The notes under the pieces: generated by a model
Databases searched by the model: none
Seen by the model: the letters and a program-made list of their open reading frames with translations, nothing else
Told to the model about the DNA's origin: nothing
Shown here: piece by piece, positions 13,160 to 22,953 of the stretch
How the letters are laid out: each line of letters starts with the position of its first letter
Numbering within the stretch: position 1 is the stretch's first letter
Translations under genes and position numbers: made by a program
NCBI RefSeq assembly: GCF_015546995.1
Contig: NZ_JADMUH010000001.1
Span: forward strand, 62,001-126,000
Source: Streptococcus infantis
GTDB lineage: Bacteria; Bacillota; Bacilli; Lactobacillales; Streptococcaceae
Direction: 5' to 3'
Length of the DNA: 64,000 nt

Positions 13160-14040
13160 ATCAAGAGCAATTAAAAGCTTGTCAACCTCAGCAATTTGAG
13201 CGTTTTGTTCACATTTTAGAGCAAAGACAGCTGAATCATGCCTATCTCTTTTCAGGTTATTTCGGAAGCATGGAGATGGCCTTATTTCTGTCTAAGAGTT
13301 TGTTCTGTACAGAAAAAAAGGGTGTCTTGCCTTGCGAGTCTTGTCGAAACTGTAAGTTGATTAATCAAGAAGAATTTCCAGATGTAACCATTATTCGTCC
13401 GATGAATCAAATCATTAAAACGGAACGAATCCGAGAATTAGTTGGCCAGTTTTCTCAATCAGGAATCGAAAATCAACGTCAGGTTTTTATCATTGAACAA
13501 GCTGAAAAAATGCATGTTAACGCGGCTAACTCGCTACTTAAGGTTATTGAGGAACCTCAGAGTGAAATCTATATTTTCTTTTTAACCAATGATCAAGAGC
13601 AGATGTTACCAACTATTCGAAGTCGGACTCAAATTTTCCAATTTAAGAAGCAAGTCGAAAGCCTTAGGAATCAACTTGAACAAGCAGGATTGGTCAAAAA
13701 TAAGGCAAGACTTTTAGCGGAGTTTAGCCAATCACAAGCAGAAGCTGAAAAGCTGACCAATCAAACAAGTTTTTGGACTTTAGTTGAAGAATGTGAGCGA
13801 TTCTATACTTGGTTAGATGCTGGAAAAAAGGAATCTTATTTACAGGTCTCAAAATTAGCTAGCTTAGCAGATGACAAAGAAAAACAAGACCAAGTCTTTA
13901 GAATTTTAGAAGTTTTAGCAGGCCAAGAGATTCAAAAAAATGCAGCACGTACAATATTGCAAAACCTTCTCGAAGCCAGAAAAATGTGGAAAGCAAATGT
14001 GTCTTTCCAGAATTCTTTGGAATACCTAGTTTTACAATAA
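13156..14040 (+). CDS. holB: DNA polymerase III delta' subunit
   Basis: Clamp-loader stator subunit that works with DnaX and HolA, 294 residues. The AAA+ fold is recognisable: a four-cysteine zinc site (C..C..C..C around [16 protein letters not shown], about residues 50-66), [19 protein letters not shown] (Walker B-like region), and the SRTQIF arginine region. The P-loop is degenerate, as usual for delta'. The gene overlaps tmk by four bases and is followed by yabA after 35 bases. Confidence 0.95.
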   Translation: MNQEQLKACQPQQFERFVHILEQRQLNHAYLFSGYFGSMEMALFLSKSLFCTEKKGVLPCESCRNCKLINQEEFPDVTIIRPMNQIIKTERIRELVGQFSQSGIENQRQVFIIEQAEKMHVNAANSLLKVIEEPQSEIYIFFLTNDQEQMLPTIRSRTQIFQFKKQVESLRNQLEQAGLVKNKARLLAEFSQSQAEAEKLTNQTSFWTLVEECERFYTWLDAGKKESYLQVSKLASLADDKEKQDQVFRILEVLAGQEIQKNAARTILQNLLEARKMWKANVSFQNSLEYLVLQ

Positions 14041-14075
14041 AATGAACATGAAAACAGAAAAAGAAAGGGCTGTTC

Positions 14076-14393
14076 ATGAACAAGAAAGAATTATTTGATG
14101 CCTTAGATGATTTTTCTCAACAGTTGTTGGCAACCTTGGCAGATGTCGAAGCTATCAAAAAAGATCTCAAGAGTGTTGTAGAAGAGAATACAGCTCTTCG
14201 TTTAGAGAACGATAAATTGAGAGAGCGCTTGAATGAGGAAGAAGAAACAGCTCCAACTAAGACCAAGCATGTTAGAGAAAACGTGAGCCGAATCTATGAC
14301 GACGGTTTTCATGTGTGTCGCGATTTTTACGGTCAACGTCGTGAACAAGATGCAGAATGTATGTTTTGTGATGAATTGTTGTTTAGGGAGTAA
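14076..14393 (+). CDS. yabA: Replication initiation control protein YabA
   Basis: Negative regulator of initiation that bridges DnaA and the DnaN clamp; 105 residues. The N-terminal half is a predicted coiled coil (about residues 3-55, heptad-like [16 protein letters not shown]), which forms the tetramer. After an acidic linker the C-terminal zinc module has HVC and CMFC ligands (about residues 82-100). An AAAGAAAGGG ribosome-binding site precedes the ATG. It sits between holB and rsmI, the conserved Firmicute position. Confidence 0.95.
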   Translation: MNKKELFDALDDFSQQLLATLADVEAIKKDLKSVVEENTALRLENDKLRERLNEEEETAPTKTKHVRENVSRIYDDGFHVCRDFYGQRREQDAECMFCDELLFRE

Positions 14394-14395
14394 GC

Positions 14396-15274
14396 ATGCA
14401 GATTCAAAAAAGTTTTAAAGGTCAGTCACCTTATGGTAAGTTATATCTTGTCGCAACTCCAATTGGAAATTTAGAGGATATGACCTTTCGTGCTATTCAA
14501 ACTTTAAAAGAAGTGGACTGGATTGCTGCTGAGGATACTCGTAATACTGGTCTATTGCTTAAGCATTTCGATATTTCAACCAAACAAATCAGTTTTCATG
14601 AGCACAATGCCAAGGAAAAGATTCCTGATTTGATTGATTTGTTGAAACAAGGACAAAATATCGCTCAGGTATCGGATGCAGGTCTACCTAGCATTTCTGA
14701 CCCAGGTCATGATTTGGTCAAGGCGGCAATTGAAGAGGATATTGCGGTTGTCACAGTTCCAGGTGCTAGCGCAGGAATTTCTGCCTTGATTGCCAGTGGT
14801 TTAGCACCCCAACCTCATATTTTTTATGGATTTTTACCTCGAAAATCGGGACAACAAAAGCAATTTTTCGAATCAAAAAAAGATTATCCAGAAACCCAGA
14901 TTTTCTATGAATCGCCTCACCGTGTGTCTGATACGTTGGAAAATTTGTTAGCAGTTTATGGTAATCGTTCAGTGGTTCTAGTTCGAGAATTGACTAAGAT
15001 TTATGAAGAATACCAACGGGGGAAAATCACTGAGTTGCTTGAAAGTATCTCTGAAACACCGCTCAAGGGTGAGTGCCTTCTCATCGTAGAAGGTGCTAGT
15101 CAAGAAGTAGAAGATAAGGATGAAGAAGATTTATTCTCTGAAATACAAAATCGTATCCAACAAGGTGTTAAGAAAAATCAAGCCATTAAGGAAGTCGCTA
15201 AAATTTATCAGTGGAATAAAAGCCAGCTCTACGCAGCATATCATGAATGGGAAGAGAATCAATCGGATGACTAA
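14396..15274 (+). CDS. rsmI: 16S rRNA (cytidine-1402-2'-O)-methyltransferase RsmI
   Basis: SAM-dependent tetrapyrrole-methylase-fold enzyme that methylates C1402 of 16S rRNA at the decoding centre, 292 residues. Landmarks are LVATPIGNLEDMT (about residues 18-30), AEDTRNT, the SDAGLPSISDPG glycine-rich loop (about 97-108) and the FYESPHR motif (about 174-180). The start ATG is two bases after the yabA stop. It closes the tmk operon and has its own terminator. Confidence 0.96.
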   Translation: MQIQKSFKGQSPYGKLYLVATPIGNLEDMTFRAIQTLKEVDWIAAEDTRNTGLLLKHFDISTKQISFHEHNAKEKIPDLIDLLKQGQNIAQVSDAGLPSISDPGHDLVKAAIEEDIAVVTVPGASAGISALIASGLAPQPHIFYGFLPRKSGQQKQFFESKKDYPETQIFYESPHRVSDTLENLLAVYGNRSVVLVRELTKIYEEYQRGKITELLESISETPLKGECLLIVEGASQEVEDKDEEDLFSEIQNRIQQGVKKNQAIKEVAKIYQWNKSQLYAAYHEWEENQSDD

Positions 15275-15275
15275 A

Positions 15276-15304
15276 CAGGGAAGTTTGCCTTCTTCCCTTT
15301 TTTT
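15276..15304 (+). terminator. Terminator after rsmI
   Basis: Seven-bp stem AGGGAAG/CTTCCCT (15277-15283 with 15292-15298) and a T-run. The following trmFO promoter starts inside its loop. Confidence 0.8.
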
Positions 15305-15312
15305 GTTATACT
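15285..15312 (+). promoter_or_regulatory. Candidate trmFO promoter
   Basis: TTGCCT (15285-15290), a 16-base spacer and TATACT (15307-15312). The -35 lies in the loop of the rsmI terminator. About 90 bases of leader follow, with GGGTG (15340-15344) able to pair with CACCC (15386-15390). Confidence 0.5.
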
Positions 15313-15407
15313 AGTAAAAGAAAAATTAGAAAGATTTGTGGGTGTCAAACAGTCAAGTAGCTTGTTTTGATATGAACTTAGGTTCCACCCAAAGAGGTAT
15401 TAGTGTC

Positions 15408-16742
15408 ATGTCTCAATCTTATATCAATGTTATCGGTGCTGGTTTAGCAGGTTCTGAAGCAGCTAACCAAATCGCAGAGCGTGGTATTCCGGTTAAACTC
15501 TATGAAATGCGTGGTGTCAAATCAACACCTCAGCATAAAACAGATAATTTTGCAGAATTAGTGTGTTCCAACTCATTACGAGGGGATGCTCTTACAAATG
15601 CTGTTGGGCTCCTCAAGGAAGAAATGCGTCGCCTAGGTTCTATTATCTTGGAATCAGCAGAAGCAACCCGTGTTCCTGCAGGTGGAGCGCTTGCGGTTGA
15701 TCGTGATGGTTTCTCTCAAATGGTCACTGAAAAAATTGCTAATCATCCATTGATTGAAGTGGTACGCGATGAAATTACAGAATTGCCAACAGATGCTATT
15801 ACAGTTGTAGCAACTGGTCCCTTGACTAGTGATGCCCTTGCTGAGAAAATTCATGCACTCAATGGAGGAGATGGTTTTTATTTCTACGATGCTGCAGCGC
15901 CCATTGTGGATGTCAATACAATCGATATGAACAAGGTTTATCTCAAATCTCGATATGATAAGGGAGAAGCGGCCTACCTTAATGCTCCAATGACCAAACA
16001 AGAGTTTATGGATTTCCATGAAGCCTTAGTTAATGCAGAAGAAGCTCCGTTGAATTCTTTTGAAAAAGAAAAATATTTTGAAGGGTGTATGCCCATTGAA
16101 GTCATGGCCAAACGTGGCATCAAAACTATGCTCTATGGTCCTATGAAACCAGTTGGTCTAGAATATCCAGAAGATTACAAGGGACCTCGTGATGGAGACT
16201 TTAAAACTCCTTATGCAGTCGTTCAGCTTCGTCAGGATAATGCGGCTGGAAGTCTCTACAATATCGTGGGATTCCAGACTCACCTCAAATGGGGAGAGCA
16301 GAAGCGTGTCTTCCAAATGATTCCAGGTCTTGAAAACGCCGAGTTTGTCCGTTATGGCGTTATGCACCGCAATTCCTACATGGACTCTCCAAATCTCCTT
16401 GAGCAGACTTATCGTTCTAAGAAACAGCCAAATCTTTTCTTCGCTGGGCAAATGACAGGTGTGGAAGGATATGTTGAATCAGCAGCTTCAGGGTTAGTAG
16501 CAGGTATTAACGCAGCTCGTCTTTTCAAGGGAGAAAGCGAAGCTATTTTCCCAGAGACAACTGCAATCGGAAGTTTAGCTCATTATATCACCCATGCTGA
16601 TAGCAAACACTTCCAACCTATGAATGTCAACTTCGGTATTATCAAGGAATTAGAAGGTGAACGAATCCGTGATAAAAAGACTCGTTATGAGAAAATCGCG
16701 GAACGTGCCTTGTCTGATTTAGAGAAATTTTTATCTGTCTAA
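15408..16742 (+). CDS. trmFO: tRNA (uracil-54-C5)-methyltransferase TrmFO
   Basis: Folate- and FAD-dependent enzyme that makes m5U54 in the T-loop of tRNAs, formerly named Gid; 444 residues from MSQSYIN. I chose this ATG because an AAAGAGG ribosome-binding site precedes it and the FAD motif begins directly after; a longer frame from 15336 has no such signal. The dinucleotide-binding motif is [11 protein letters not shown] (about residues 8-18). The catalytic-Cys motif [16 protein letters not shown] (about 47-62) and the C-terminal [16 protein letters not shown] are typical of the family. Confidence 0.96.
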   Translation: MSQSYINVIGAGLAGSEAANQIAERGIPVKLYEMRGVKSTPQHKTDNFAELVCSNSLRGDALTNAVGLLKEEMRRLGSIILESAEATRVPAGGALAVDRDGFSQMVTEKIANHPLIEVVRDEITELPTDAITVVATGPLTSDALAEKIHALNGGDGFYFYDAAAPIVDVNTIDMNKVYLKSRYDKGEAAYLNAPMTKQEFMDFHEALVNAEEAPLNSFEKEKYFEGCMPIEVMAKRGIKTMLYGPMKPVGLEYPEDYKGPRDGDFKTPYAVVQLRQDNAAGSLYNIVGFQTHLKWGEQKRVFQMIPGLENAEFVRYGVMHRNSYMDSPNLLEQTYRSKKQPNLFFAGQMTGVEGYVESAASGLVAGINAARLFKGESEAIFPETTAIGSLAHYITHADSKHFQPMNVNFGIIKELEGERIRDKKTRYEKIAERALSDLEKFLSV

Positions 16743-16789
16743 TTTTTTTGAAAGAATCGCTCATGATACTATAAAAATCTTTCAAATTG

Positions 16790-16798
16790 TGATAAAAT
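16790..16798 (+). promoter_or_regulatory. Extended -10 promoter of pyrH operon
   Basis: TGATAAAAT, 28 bases before the pyrH ATG. Confidence 0.55.
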
Positions 16799-16825
16799 AG
16801 GTAGGATGAAAAAAGGAGAGAGAAA

Positions 16826-17563
16826 ATGGTAGAACCTAAGTATAAACGTATCTTAATCAAGCTATCTGGTGAAGCCCTTGCTGGCGAACGTGGTGTCGGG
16901 ATTGATATCAAAACTGTTCAAAGTATGGCCCAAGAAATCAAGGAAGTTCACGAGCTAGGAATTGAAATTGCCTTGGTTATCGGTGGTGGAAACCTTTGGC
17001 GTGGAGAACCTGCAGCAGAAGCTGGTATGGATCGTGTTCAAGCGGATTACACTGGAATGCTTGGGACAGTCATGAATGCTCTTGTGATGGCAGATTCATT
17101 GCAACAAGTAGGGGTTGATACTCGCGTACAAACAGCTATTGCCATGCAACAAGTAGCGGAGCCTTATATTCGTGGACGTGCCCTTCGCCACCTTGAAAAA
17201 GGACGTATCGTTATCTTTGGTGCAGGAATTGGTTCACCTTACTTCTCTACAGATACAACAGCAGCTCTTCGTGCAGCTGAAATTGAAGCAGACGCTATTT
17301 TGATGGCTAAGAATGGTGTAGACGGTGTCTACAATGCTGATCCTAAGAAAGATAAAACTGCTGTTAAATTTGAAGAATTGACTCACCGTGATGTCATTAA
17401 TAAAGGACTCCGTATCATGGATTCAACAGCTTCAACTCTATCTATGGATAACGATATTGACTTGGTAGTCTTTAATATGAACCAACCTGGTAATATCAAA
17501 CGTGTTGTATTTGGTGAAAATATCGGAACAACTGTTTCAAATAATATCGAAGAAAAGGAATAA
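16826..17563 (+). CDS. pyrH: UMP kinase
   Basis: Hexameric amino-acid-kinase-fold enzyme that phosphorylates UMP to UDP, 245 residues. It shows [10 protein letters not shown] at the N-terminus, the [10 protein letters not shown] phosphate-binding loop (about residues 52-61), GTGN-equivalent [16 protein letters not shown] (about 132-147) and [12 protein letters not shown] (about 160-171). It is followed at 8 bases by frr, the near-universal pyrH-frr pair, and AGGAGAGAG precedes the start. Confidence 0.97.
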   Translation: MVEPKYKRILIKLSGEALAGERGVGIDIKTVQSMAQEIKEVHELGIEIALVIGGGNLWRGEPAAEAGMDRVQADYTGMLGTVMNALVMADSLQQVGVDTRVQTAIAMQQVAEPYIRGRALRHLEKGRIVIFGAGIGSPYFSTDTTAALRAAEIEADAILMAKNGVDGVYNADPKKDKTAVKFEELTHRDVINKGLRIMDSTASTLSMDNDIDLVVFNMNQPGNIKRVVFGENIGTTVSNNIEEKE

Positions 17564-17571
17564 GAAAAATT

Positions 17572-18129
17572 ATGGCTAACGCAATTGTAGAAAAAGCTAA
17601 AGAGAGAATGACTCAATCTCACCACTCACTTGCTCGTGAATTTGGTGGTATTCGCGCAGGTCGTGCAAACGCAAGCTTGCTGGACCGTATTACTGTTGAA
17701 TACTATGGTGTCGAAACACCTCTGAACCAAATCGCTTCTATCACAATTCCTGAAGCGCGTGTTTTGTTGGTAACACCATTTGATAAATCTTCATTGAAGG
17801 ATATCGAGCGTGCTTTGAACGCTTCAGACCTTGGTATTACACCAGCTAACGATGGTTCTGTTATTCGCTTGGTTATCCCAGCTCTTACAGAAGAAACTCG
17901 TCGCGATCTAGCTAAAGAAGTGAAAAAAGTTGGTGAAAATGCTAAAGTTGCTATCCGTAATATCCGTCGTGATGCTATGGATGAAGCTAAGAAACAAGAA
18001 AAAGCTAAAGAAATCACTGAAGATGAATTGAAGACTCTTGAAAAAGATATTCAAAAAGCGACAGACGATGCTGTTAAACACATCGACGACATGACTGCCA
18101 ATAAAGAAAAAGAAATCTTGGAAGTCTAA
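17572..18129 (+). CDS. frr: Ribosome recycling factor
   Basis: Splits post-termination ribosomes together with EF-G; 185 residues, the standard length. The whole protein is the RRF fold: N-terminal helix, the [13 protein letters not shown] motif (about residues 28-40), the beta domain with [14 protein letters not shown], and the long charged C-terminal helices [12 protein letters not shown]. Eight bases separate it from pyrH. A long antisense open frame here has no start signals and is a by-product of codon bias. Confidence 0.98.
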   Translation: MANAIVEKAKERMTQSHHSLAREFGGIRAGRANASLLDRITVEYYGVETPLNQIASITIPEARVLLVTPFDKSSLKDIERALNASDLGITPANDGSVIRLVIPALTEETRRDLAKEVKKVGENAKVAIRNIRRDAMDEAKKQEKAKEITEDELKTLEKDIQKATDDAVKHIDDMTANKEKEILEV

Positions 18130-18141
18130 GAAATAAACAGA

Positions 18142-18172
18142 AAAACTCAGTTGGCATTGCTGGCTGAGTTTT
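18142..18172 (+). terminator. Hairpin between frr and cvfB
   Basis: Nine-bp stem AAAACTCAG/CTGAGTTTT (18142-18150 with 18164-18172), extended inward by further weak pairs. The T-tract is short, so it may only attenuate transcription into cvfB; no separate promoter is seen for cvfB. Confidence 0.6.
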
Positions 18173-18189
18173 ATTCGAAAGAAGGAAAC

Positions 18190-19044
18190 ATGAATACAAA
18201 TCTTGCAAGTTTTATCGTTGGACTTATCATCGATGAAAATGACCGTTTTTACTTTGTTCAAAAGGATGGTCAAACATACGCTCTTGCTAAGGAAGAAGGT
18301 CAGCATGCGGTTGGTGATACGGTCAAAGGTTTTGCTTACACAGACATGAAGCAAAAACTTCGCTTGACAACTCAAGAAGTGACTGCAACTCAAGATCAAT
18401 TTGGCTGGGGTACAGTAACAGAGGTTCGTAAGGATTTGGGTGTTTTTGTTGATACAGGACTTCCTGATAAGGAAATCGTTGTGTCACTTGATATCCTGCC
18501 TGAACTCAAAGAGCTCTGGCCTAAGAAGGGCGATAAACTTTATGTTCGTCTAGAAGTAGACAAGAAAGACCGTATCTGGGGAGTTTTGGCTTATCAGGAA
18601 GACTTCCAACGTTTAGCACGTCCAGCATACAACAACATGCAAAATCAGAACTGGCCAGCAATCGTTTATCGTCTTAAGTTATCAGGAACTTTTGTCTACC
18701 TACCAGAAAACAACATGCTTGGATTTATCCATCCAAGTGAGCGCTATGCAGAGCCACGTTTGGGGCAAGTGTTAGATGCGCGTGTCATTGGTTTCCGTGA
18801 AGTTGACCGAACTCTTAATCTATCACTAAAACCTCGCTCTTTTGAGATGTTAGAAAATGATGCACAAATGATTTTGACTTACTTGGAAAGTAATGGTGGA
18901 TTTATGACCTTAAATGATAAATCTTCACCAGATGACATTAAAGCAACTTTTGGTATCTCAAAAGGTCAGTTTAAAAAAGCGCTTGGTGGTTTAATGAAAG
19001 CTGGAAAGATTAAACAAGACCAATTTGGTACAGAGTTAATTTAG
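18190..19044 (+). CDS. cvfB: S1-domain RNA-binding protein CvfB
   Basis: RNA-binding protein of the CvfB/YitL family, linked to virulence-gene expression in staphylococci and pneumococci; 284 residues. I chose MNTNLASF because AAAGAAGGAA sits just before it; a frame opening further upstream runs through the hairpin. S1-like beta domains occupy about residues 1-140 and 145-210. A winged-helix C-terminus follows (about 215-284), with the segments YLESNGGFM and [15 protein letters not shown]. It follows frr and precedes a YozE-type gene by eight bases. Confidence 0.9.
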   Translation: MNTNLASFIVGLIIDENDRFYFVQKDGQTYALAKEEGQHAVGDTVKGFAYTDMKQKLRLTTQEVTATQDQFGWGTVTEVRKDLGVFVDTGLPDKEIVVSLDILPELKELWPKKGDKLYVRLEVDKKDRIWGVLAYQEDFQRLARPAYNNMQNQNWPAIVYRLKLSGTFVYLPENNMLGFIHPSERYAEPRLGQVLDARVIGFREVDRTLNLSLKPRSFEMLENDAQMILTYLESNGGFMTLNDKSSPDDIKATFGISKGQFKKALGGLMKAGKIKQDQFGTELI

Positions 19045-19052
19045 GGAGGCTT

Positions 19053-19268
19053 ATGAGAAAATCATTTTATACTTGGCTTATGACAGAGCGTAATCCTAAA
19101 AGTCATAGTCCCAAAGCAATTTTAGCGGATCTTGCCTTTGAGGAGTCAGCCTTCCCAAAACATACGGATGATTTCGATCAAGTGAGTCGATTTTTAGAAG
19201 AACATGCTAGTTTTTCCTTTAATATGGGAGACTTCGATCGTATCTGGCAAGAATATTTAGAACATTAA
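19053..19268 (+). CDS. YozE/UPF0346 family protein
   Basis: Short soluble protein of 71 residues, matching the YozE SAM-like family: [12 protein letters not shown] at the N-terminus, [13 protein letters not shown] in the middle and the closing [11 protein letters not shown]. The fold is helical; no enzymatic motif is present and the function is unknown to me. A GGGAGG ribosome-binding site lies directly before the ATG. It is probably co-transcribed with cvfB. Confidence 0.85.
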   Translation: MRKSFYTWLMTERNPKSHSPKAILADLAFEESAFPKHTDDFDQVSRFLEEHASFSFNMGDFDRIWQEYLEH

Positions 19269-19352
19269 AGATACCATAGGTGTTAAGGATAGCAATTTCT
19301 AATTGCCTTTGCTATAATAAAAAGAAATTAAAGAGTTAGAGAGGTTCTTTAT

Positions 19353-20339
19353 TTGAAGGAACATTCAATAGACATTCAGTTAAGTCATCCAGATGACCTG
19401 TTTCATCTTTTTGGTTCCAATGAACGCCATCTTCGCTTGATGGAGGATGAGTTAGATGTTATCATCCATGCTCGTACAGAGATTGTACAAATCTTGGGAG
19501 AGGAGTCTTCTTGTGAAGAAGCACGGCAAGTAATTCAAGCCTTGATGGTCTTGGTTAATCGTGGCATGACTGTCGGAACTCCGGATGTGGTGACAGCCAT
19601 CAATATGGTTAGAAACAATGAAATCGATAAGTTTGTTGCCCTCTATGAAGAAGAGATTATCAAAGACAATACTGGTAAGCCGATACGTGTAAAGACACTG
19701 GGTCAAAAACTTTATGTAGATAGTGTTAAGAACCATGATGTTACCTTCGGGATTGGGCCAGCGGGGACAGGAAAAACTTTCCTCGCAGTGACCTTGGCTG
19801 TTACAGCTCTCAAACGTGGCCAAGTCAAGCGTATTATCCTGACTCGTCCAGCAGTAGAAGCTGGAGAAAGCCTAGGATTTCTACCTGGTGATTTGAAAGA
19901 AAAGGTAGATCCTTATCTTCGACCAGTCTATGATGCTTTATATCAGATCTTAGGGAAAGACCAAACAACTCGTCTCATGGAGCGAGAAATTATTGAGATT
20001 GCCCCTTTGGCCTATATGCGTGGACGAACCTTGGATGATGCCTTTGTTATTTTGGATGAAGCCCAAAATACAACCATCATGCAGATGAAGATGTTCTTGA
20101 CACGTCTTGGATTTAATTCAAAAATGATTGTCAATGGCGATATTAGCCAGATTGACCTACCTCGGAACGTCAAGTCAGGTCTGATTGATGCCCAGGAAAA
20201 ACTTAAGAACATTCACCAGATTGACTTCGTTCATTTTTCAGCCAAGGATGTGGTTCGCCATCCAGTCGTTGCTCAGATTATTAGAGCCTATGAACCTCGA
20301 CCTGCCAAAGCTGAAGAAAATCAAGAAGAAACAGAATAA
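19353..20339 (+). CDS. phoH: PhoH family ATPase
   Basis: Cytoplasmic P-loop protein of the PhoH/YbeZ group, thought to act in RNA or ribosome metabolism; 328 residues. I support the TTG start at 19353 because AGAGAGG ends nine bases upstream and the protein begins with the expected MKEHSIDIQ. Walker A is GPAGTGKT (about residues 135-142), followed by TRPAVEAGESLGFLPGD, Walker B VILDEAQN (about 236-243) and the NGDISQID sensor. A KH-like N-terminal domain precedes the ATPase. It ends in an acidic tail (EENQEETE). Confidence 0.93.
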   Translation: MKEHSIDIQLSHPDDLFHLFGSNERHLRLMEDELDVIIHARTEIVQILGEESSCEEARQVIQALMVLVNRGMTVGTPDVVTAINMVRNNEIDKFVALYEEEIIKDNTGKPIRVKTLGQKLYVDSVKNHDVTFGIGPAGTGKTFLAVTLAVTALKRGQVKRIILTRPAVEAGESLGFLPGDLKEKVDPYLRPVYDALYQILGKDQTTRLMEREIIEIAPLAYMRGRTLDDAFVILDEAQNTTIMQMKMFLTRLGFNSKMIVNGDISQIDLPRNVKSGLIDAQEKLKNIHQIDFVHFSAKDVVRHPVVAQIIRAYEPRPAKAEENQEETE

Positions 20340-20344
20340 AGAAA

Positions 20345-20378
20345 AAGAGCAGTTGAAAAACTGCTCTTATTTTTTTTG
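20345..20378. terminator. Terminator between phoH and ald
   Basis: Ten-bp perfect stem AAGAGCAGTT/AACTGCTCTT with a GAAA tetraloop and eight T after 20370. It serves phoH and can also serve the converging ald gene. Confidence 0.9.
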
Positions 20379-20387
20379 AATTTCTTA

Positions 20388-21500
20388 TTAAACAAGCTCA
20401 CTAATAGGTGTATAGTCACGTTCTAAACCTTCAGCAACTGGTTGACTAGTCAATTGACCTTGGTAAGTTGTAACCCCTTCACGCAAACCAGCATCTTCAA
20501 GGATTGCTTTCTTAAATCCTTTTCCTGCCAAGGCTTCGATATATGGAAGAGTCACATTTGTAAGGGCGATAGTAGAAGTACGAGCAACTGCTCCAGGAAT
20601 GTTGGCAACCGCATAGTGAAGGACACCGTGTTTTTCATAGACAGGCTCATCATGGGTTGTCACACGGTCAGCTGTTGCAATAACACCACCTTGGTCTACA
20701 GCAACGTCCACGATAACAGAACCAGGACGCATTTGTTGAACCATGTCATCTGTCACTAATTTTGGAGCTTTAGCACCAGGAATCAATACTGCACCGATAA
20801 CAACGTCTGCTTCACGCACACTTACTTCAATATTAAATGGGTTAGACATCAAAGTTTGGATTTGGTGACCAAAGACATCTTCAAGTACAGAAAGGCGCTT
20901 AGCGCTGATATCAAGAATAGTTACTTGAGCTCCCAAACCAAGAGCGATACGAGCTGCGTGTGTACCAACGACACCACCACCGATAATGGTTACTTTTCCT
21001 TTTGGTACACCTGGGACACCACCCAATAGAACTCCAGAACCACCAGCTTGTTTCGTCAAGAAGTGAGCTCCGATTTGGACAGCCATTCGACCTGCAACCT
21101 CACTCATTGGAACCAATAGAGGAAGTTGACCTTCAGTATCGCGTACAGTTTCATAAGCAACACCAGTTGTTTTAGCTGCAAGCATAGCATCAGCTAATTC
21201 TGGAGCAGCTGCCATATGCAAGTAGGTGAAAAGAAGTAAGTCTTCACGCAAGAATTGATATTCACTAGCAAGTGGCTCTTTTACTTTAACAACTAACTCT
21301 GCAGCCCAAGCTTCAGCAGCTGTTGCTACAATCTCAGCTCCTTGCTTTTCATAGTCCGCATCAGCAAAACCAGATCCAAGTCCAGCATTTGTTTCGATGA
21401 GGACACGGTGACCACGACCAACAAGACTCTGTACACCAGCAGGTGTCAAAGCAACACGATTTTCATTATTTTTAATTTCCTTTGGAATTCCAATTAACAT
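20388..21500 (-). CDS. ald: Alanine dehydrogenase
   Basis: NAD-dependent enzyme interconverting L-alanine and pyruvate plus ammonia; 370 residues from [11 protein letters not shown] prefer this ATG to one 24 bases upstream because GGAG lies at the right distance. Landmarks: the KVKEP substrate-binding lysine (about residues 73-77), [12 protein letters not shown] with the catalytic His (about 93-104), the NAD-binding motif [18 protein letters not shown] (about 173-190) and VDVAVDQGG with the catalytic Asp. Transcribed alone, divergently from the GNAT gene. Confidence 0.95.
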   Translation of the reverse strand: MLIGIPKEIKNNENRVALTPAGVQSLVGRGHRVLIETNAGLGSGFADADYEKQGAEIVATAAEAWAAELVVKVKEPLASEYQFLREDLLLFTYLHMAAAPELADAMLAAKTTGVAYETVRDTEGQLPLLVPMSEVAGRMAVQIGAHFLTKQAGGSGVLLGGVPGVPKGKVTIIGGGVVGTHAARIALGLGAQVTILDISAKRLSVLEDVFGHQIQTLMSNPFNIEVSVREADVVIGAVLIPGAKAPKLVTDDMVQQMRPGSVIVDVAVDQGGVIATADRVTTHDEPVYEKHGVLHYAVANIPGAVARTSTIALTNVTLPYIEALAGKGFKKAILEDAGLREGVTTYQGQLTSQPVAEGLERDYTPISELV

Positions 21501-21676
21501 AGAGATTAGCTCCTTATTTAACATTTAGGTTCTTATACGAAATCATCACGGGAAGAACCCAGTCTTTTCTTGTGATGTTCTTATTTTATATGAAACCGCT
21601 ATAAATTGCAAGAAAAACTTGTAAACCTATTTCTTTTATGTTATTCTTTTACCAACCTATTTTAGGAGGTGAAATC

Positions 21677-22246
21677 ATGGAATCACTATTTATCAAACTA
21701 GCTAAGCATCTCGTTATCGAAACAGAGCGCTTAGTACTTAGACCTGTAACACTTGATGATGCAGAAGCCATGTTTGAGTATGCTTCAGATAAAGAAACTA
21801 CGCGCTACACTTTTCCAACCAATCAAAGTCTAGAGGAAACAAAGAATAACATTGCCCAGTTTTATCTAGCCAATCCATTGGGTCGATGGGGAATTGAATT
21901 AAAAAGTACAGGAGAGTTTATCGGAACCATTGACCTGCACAAGATCGATACTGTTCTTAAGAAGGCAGCCATTGGGTATATTATCAATCAAAAATATTGG
22001 AATCAAGGTTTGACAACTGAAGCCAATCGAGCTGTAATTGAACTGGCTTTTGAAAAGATAGGAATGAATAAGTTAGATGCCTTTCATGATAAGGATAATC
22101 CCGCATCAGGAAAGGTCATGGAGAAATCAGGAATGCGTTTCTCTCACGAAGAACCACATGCTAGAATGGATAAAAATGAACCTGGAAGATTCGTAACAGA
22201 TGTCCATTATATCTTGACCAAGGAAGATTATTTTGCAAATAAGTAA
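21677..22246 (+). CDS. GNAT family N-acetyltransferase (RimJ/RimL-like)
   Basis: Acetyl-CoA-dependent acetyltransferase, 189 residues from the ATG that follows a perfect AGGAGGTG. N-terminal LVIETERLVLRPVTLDDAE is the classic RimJ/RimL opening, then IGYIINQKYWNQGLTTEA (acetyl-CoA binding motif A, about residues 105-122) and KLDAFHDKDNPASGKVMEKSG. The substrate is unknown. A similar but diverged protein is encoded at 52171-52722; the two share the ETERL and LANPLGRWGI / MKSPLGIWAI patterns. Confidence 0.87.
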   Translation: MESLFIKLAKHLVIETERLVLRPVTLDDAEAMFEYASDKETTRYTFPTNQSLEETKNNIAQFYLANPLGRWGIELKSTGEFIGTIDLHKIDTVLKKAAIGYIINQKYWNQGLTTEANRAVIELAFEKIGMNKLDAFHDKDNPASGKVMEKSGMRFSHEEPHARMDKNEPGRFVTDVHYILTKEDYFANK

Positions 22247-22247
22247 G

Positions 22248-22277
22248 CAGTTGAAAAGATTTTTCAGCTGTTTTTTC
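22248..22277 (+). terminator. Terminator after GNAT gene
   Basis: Ten-bp stem CAGTTGAAAA/TTTTCAGCTG (22248-22257 with 22261-22270) followed by six T. Its T-tract runs into the T-rich part of the comEA promoter. Confidence 0.85.
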
Positions 22278-22284
22278 TTTCTCT

Positions 22285-22292
22285 TACGAATA
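22285..22292 (+). promoter_or_regulatory. ComX (SigX) cin-box of comEA-comEC
   Basis: Perfect TACGAATA with a T-rich tract just upstream (22271-22284), 19 bases before the comEA ATG. This is the -10 type element read by the competence sigma factor in streptococci, so the two genes should be late competence genes. Confidence 0.9.
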
Positions 22293-22311
22293 GGATAAGA
22301 GAGGAGAAATT

Positions 22312-22953
22312 ATGGAAGAACTTATTGAGAAAATCAAAGAATATAAAATCATTGTTATCTGTGCTATTTTGGGTTTAGTCTTGGGTGGATTTTTTCTCCT
22401 AAAGCCAGTCGCTCAAACACCGGCTAAGGAAAGCAATTTGCAAACAGAAGTTACAACTGTTTCAAAGGATTCGACGGAGGAAAAGGAAGATAAAAATCAG
22501 AAGGAAGAAGTGGTGGAGCAGGATCTGATTACTGTCGATGTCAAAGGTGCTGTCAAATCACCAGGAATCTATGATTTGCCAGTTGGAAGTCGGATCAATG
22601 ATGCTGTTCAAAAAGCTGGTGGACTGACAGATAATGCTGATAGTAAGTCTATCAATCTTGCCCAGAGAATTAGTGACGAAGCGCTTGTCTATGTTCCAAC
22701 TAAGGAAGAAGCTACCAGTCAAGAGGCGCATTCAAATGCTTCCAACACCAAAGGAAATAAGAAAGTCAATCTTAATAAAGCCAGTTTAGAAGAACTTAAA
22801 CAAGTCAAGGGGTTGGGAGCCAAACGTGCTCAGGATATCATCGACCATCGTGAGTCCAACGGTAAGTTTAAGTCAGTTGATGAGCTCAAAAAGGTTTCTG
22901 GTATTGGTGCAAAAACGATAGAAAAGTTAAAAGAGTATGTCACAGTGGATTAG
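22312..22953 (+). CDS. comEA: Competence DNA receptor ComEA
   Basis: Membrane-anchored receptor that binds incoming double-stranded DNA during transformation; 213 residues. One transmembrane segment (about residues 12-30) is followed by a Glu/Lys-rich linker. An SLBB-type domain comes next (about 70-130, starting DLITVDVKGAVKSPGIYDLP). Two helix-hairpin-helix motifs close the protein (about 150-213, VNLNKASLEELKQVKGLG and FKSVDELKKVSGIG). Expression is predicted from the cin-box; the last 17 bases overlap comEC. Confidence 0.96.
   Translation: MEELIEKIKEYKIIVICAILGLVLGGFFLLKPVAQTPAKESNLQTEVTTVSKDSTEEKEDKNQKEEVVEQDLITVDVKGAVKSPGIYDLPVGSRINDAVQKAGGLTDNADSKSINLAQRISDEALVYVPTKEEATSQEAHSNASNTKGNKKVNLNKASLEELKQVKGLGAKRAQDIIDHRESNGKFKSVDELKKVSGIGAKTIEKLKEYVTVD

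Noticed and set aside
17908-18399. 163-codon open frame on the minus strand across frr and cvfB
   Set aside because: Very Phe/Ser-rich composition is the mirror of the real genes' codon use, it has no ribosome-binding site, and it lies wholly antisense to two recognised genes.
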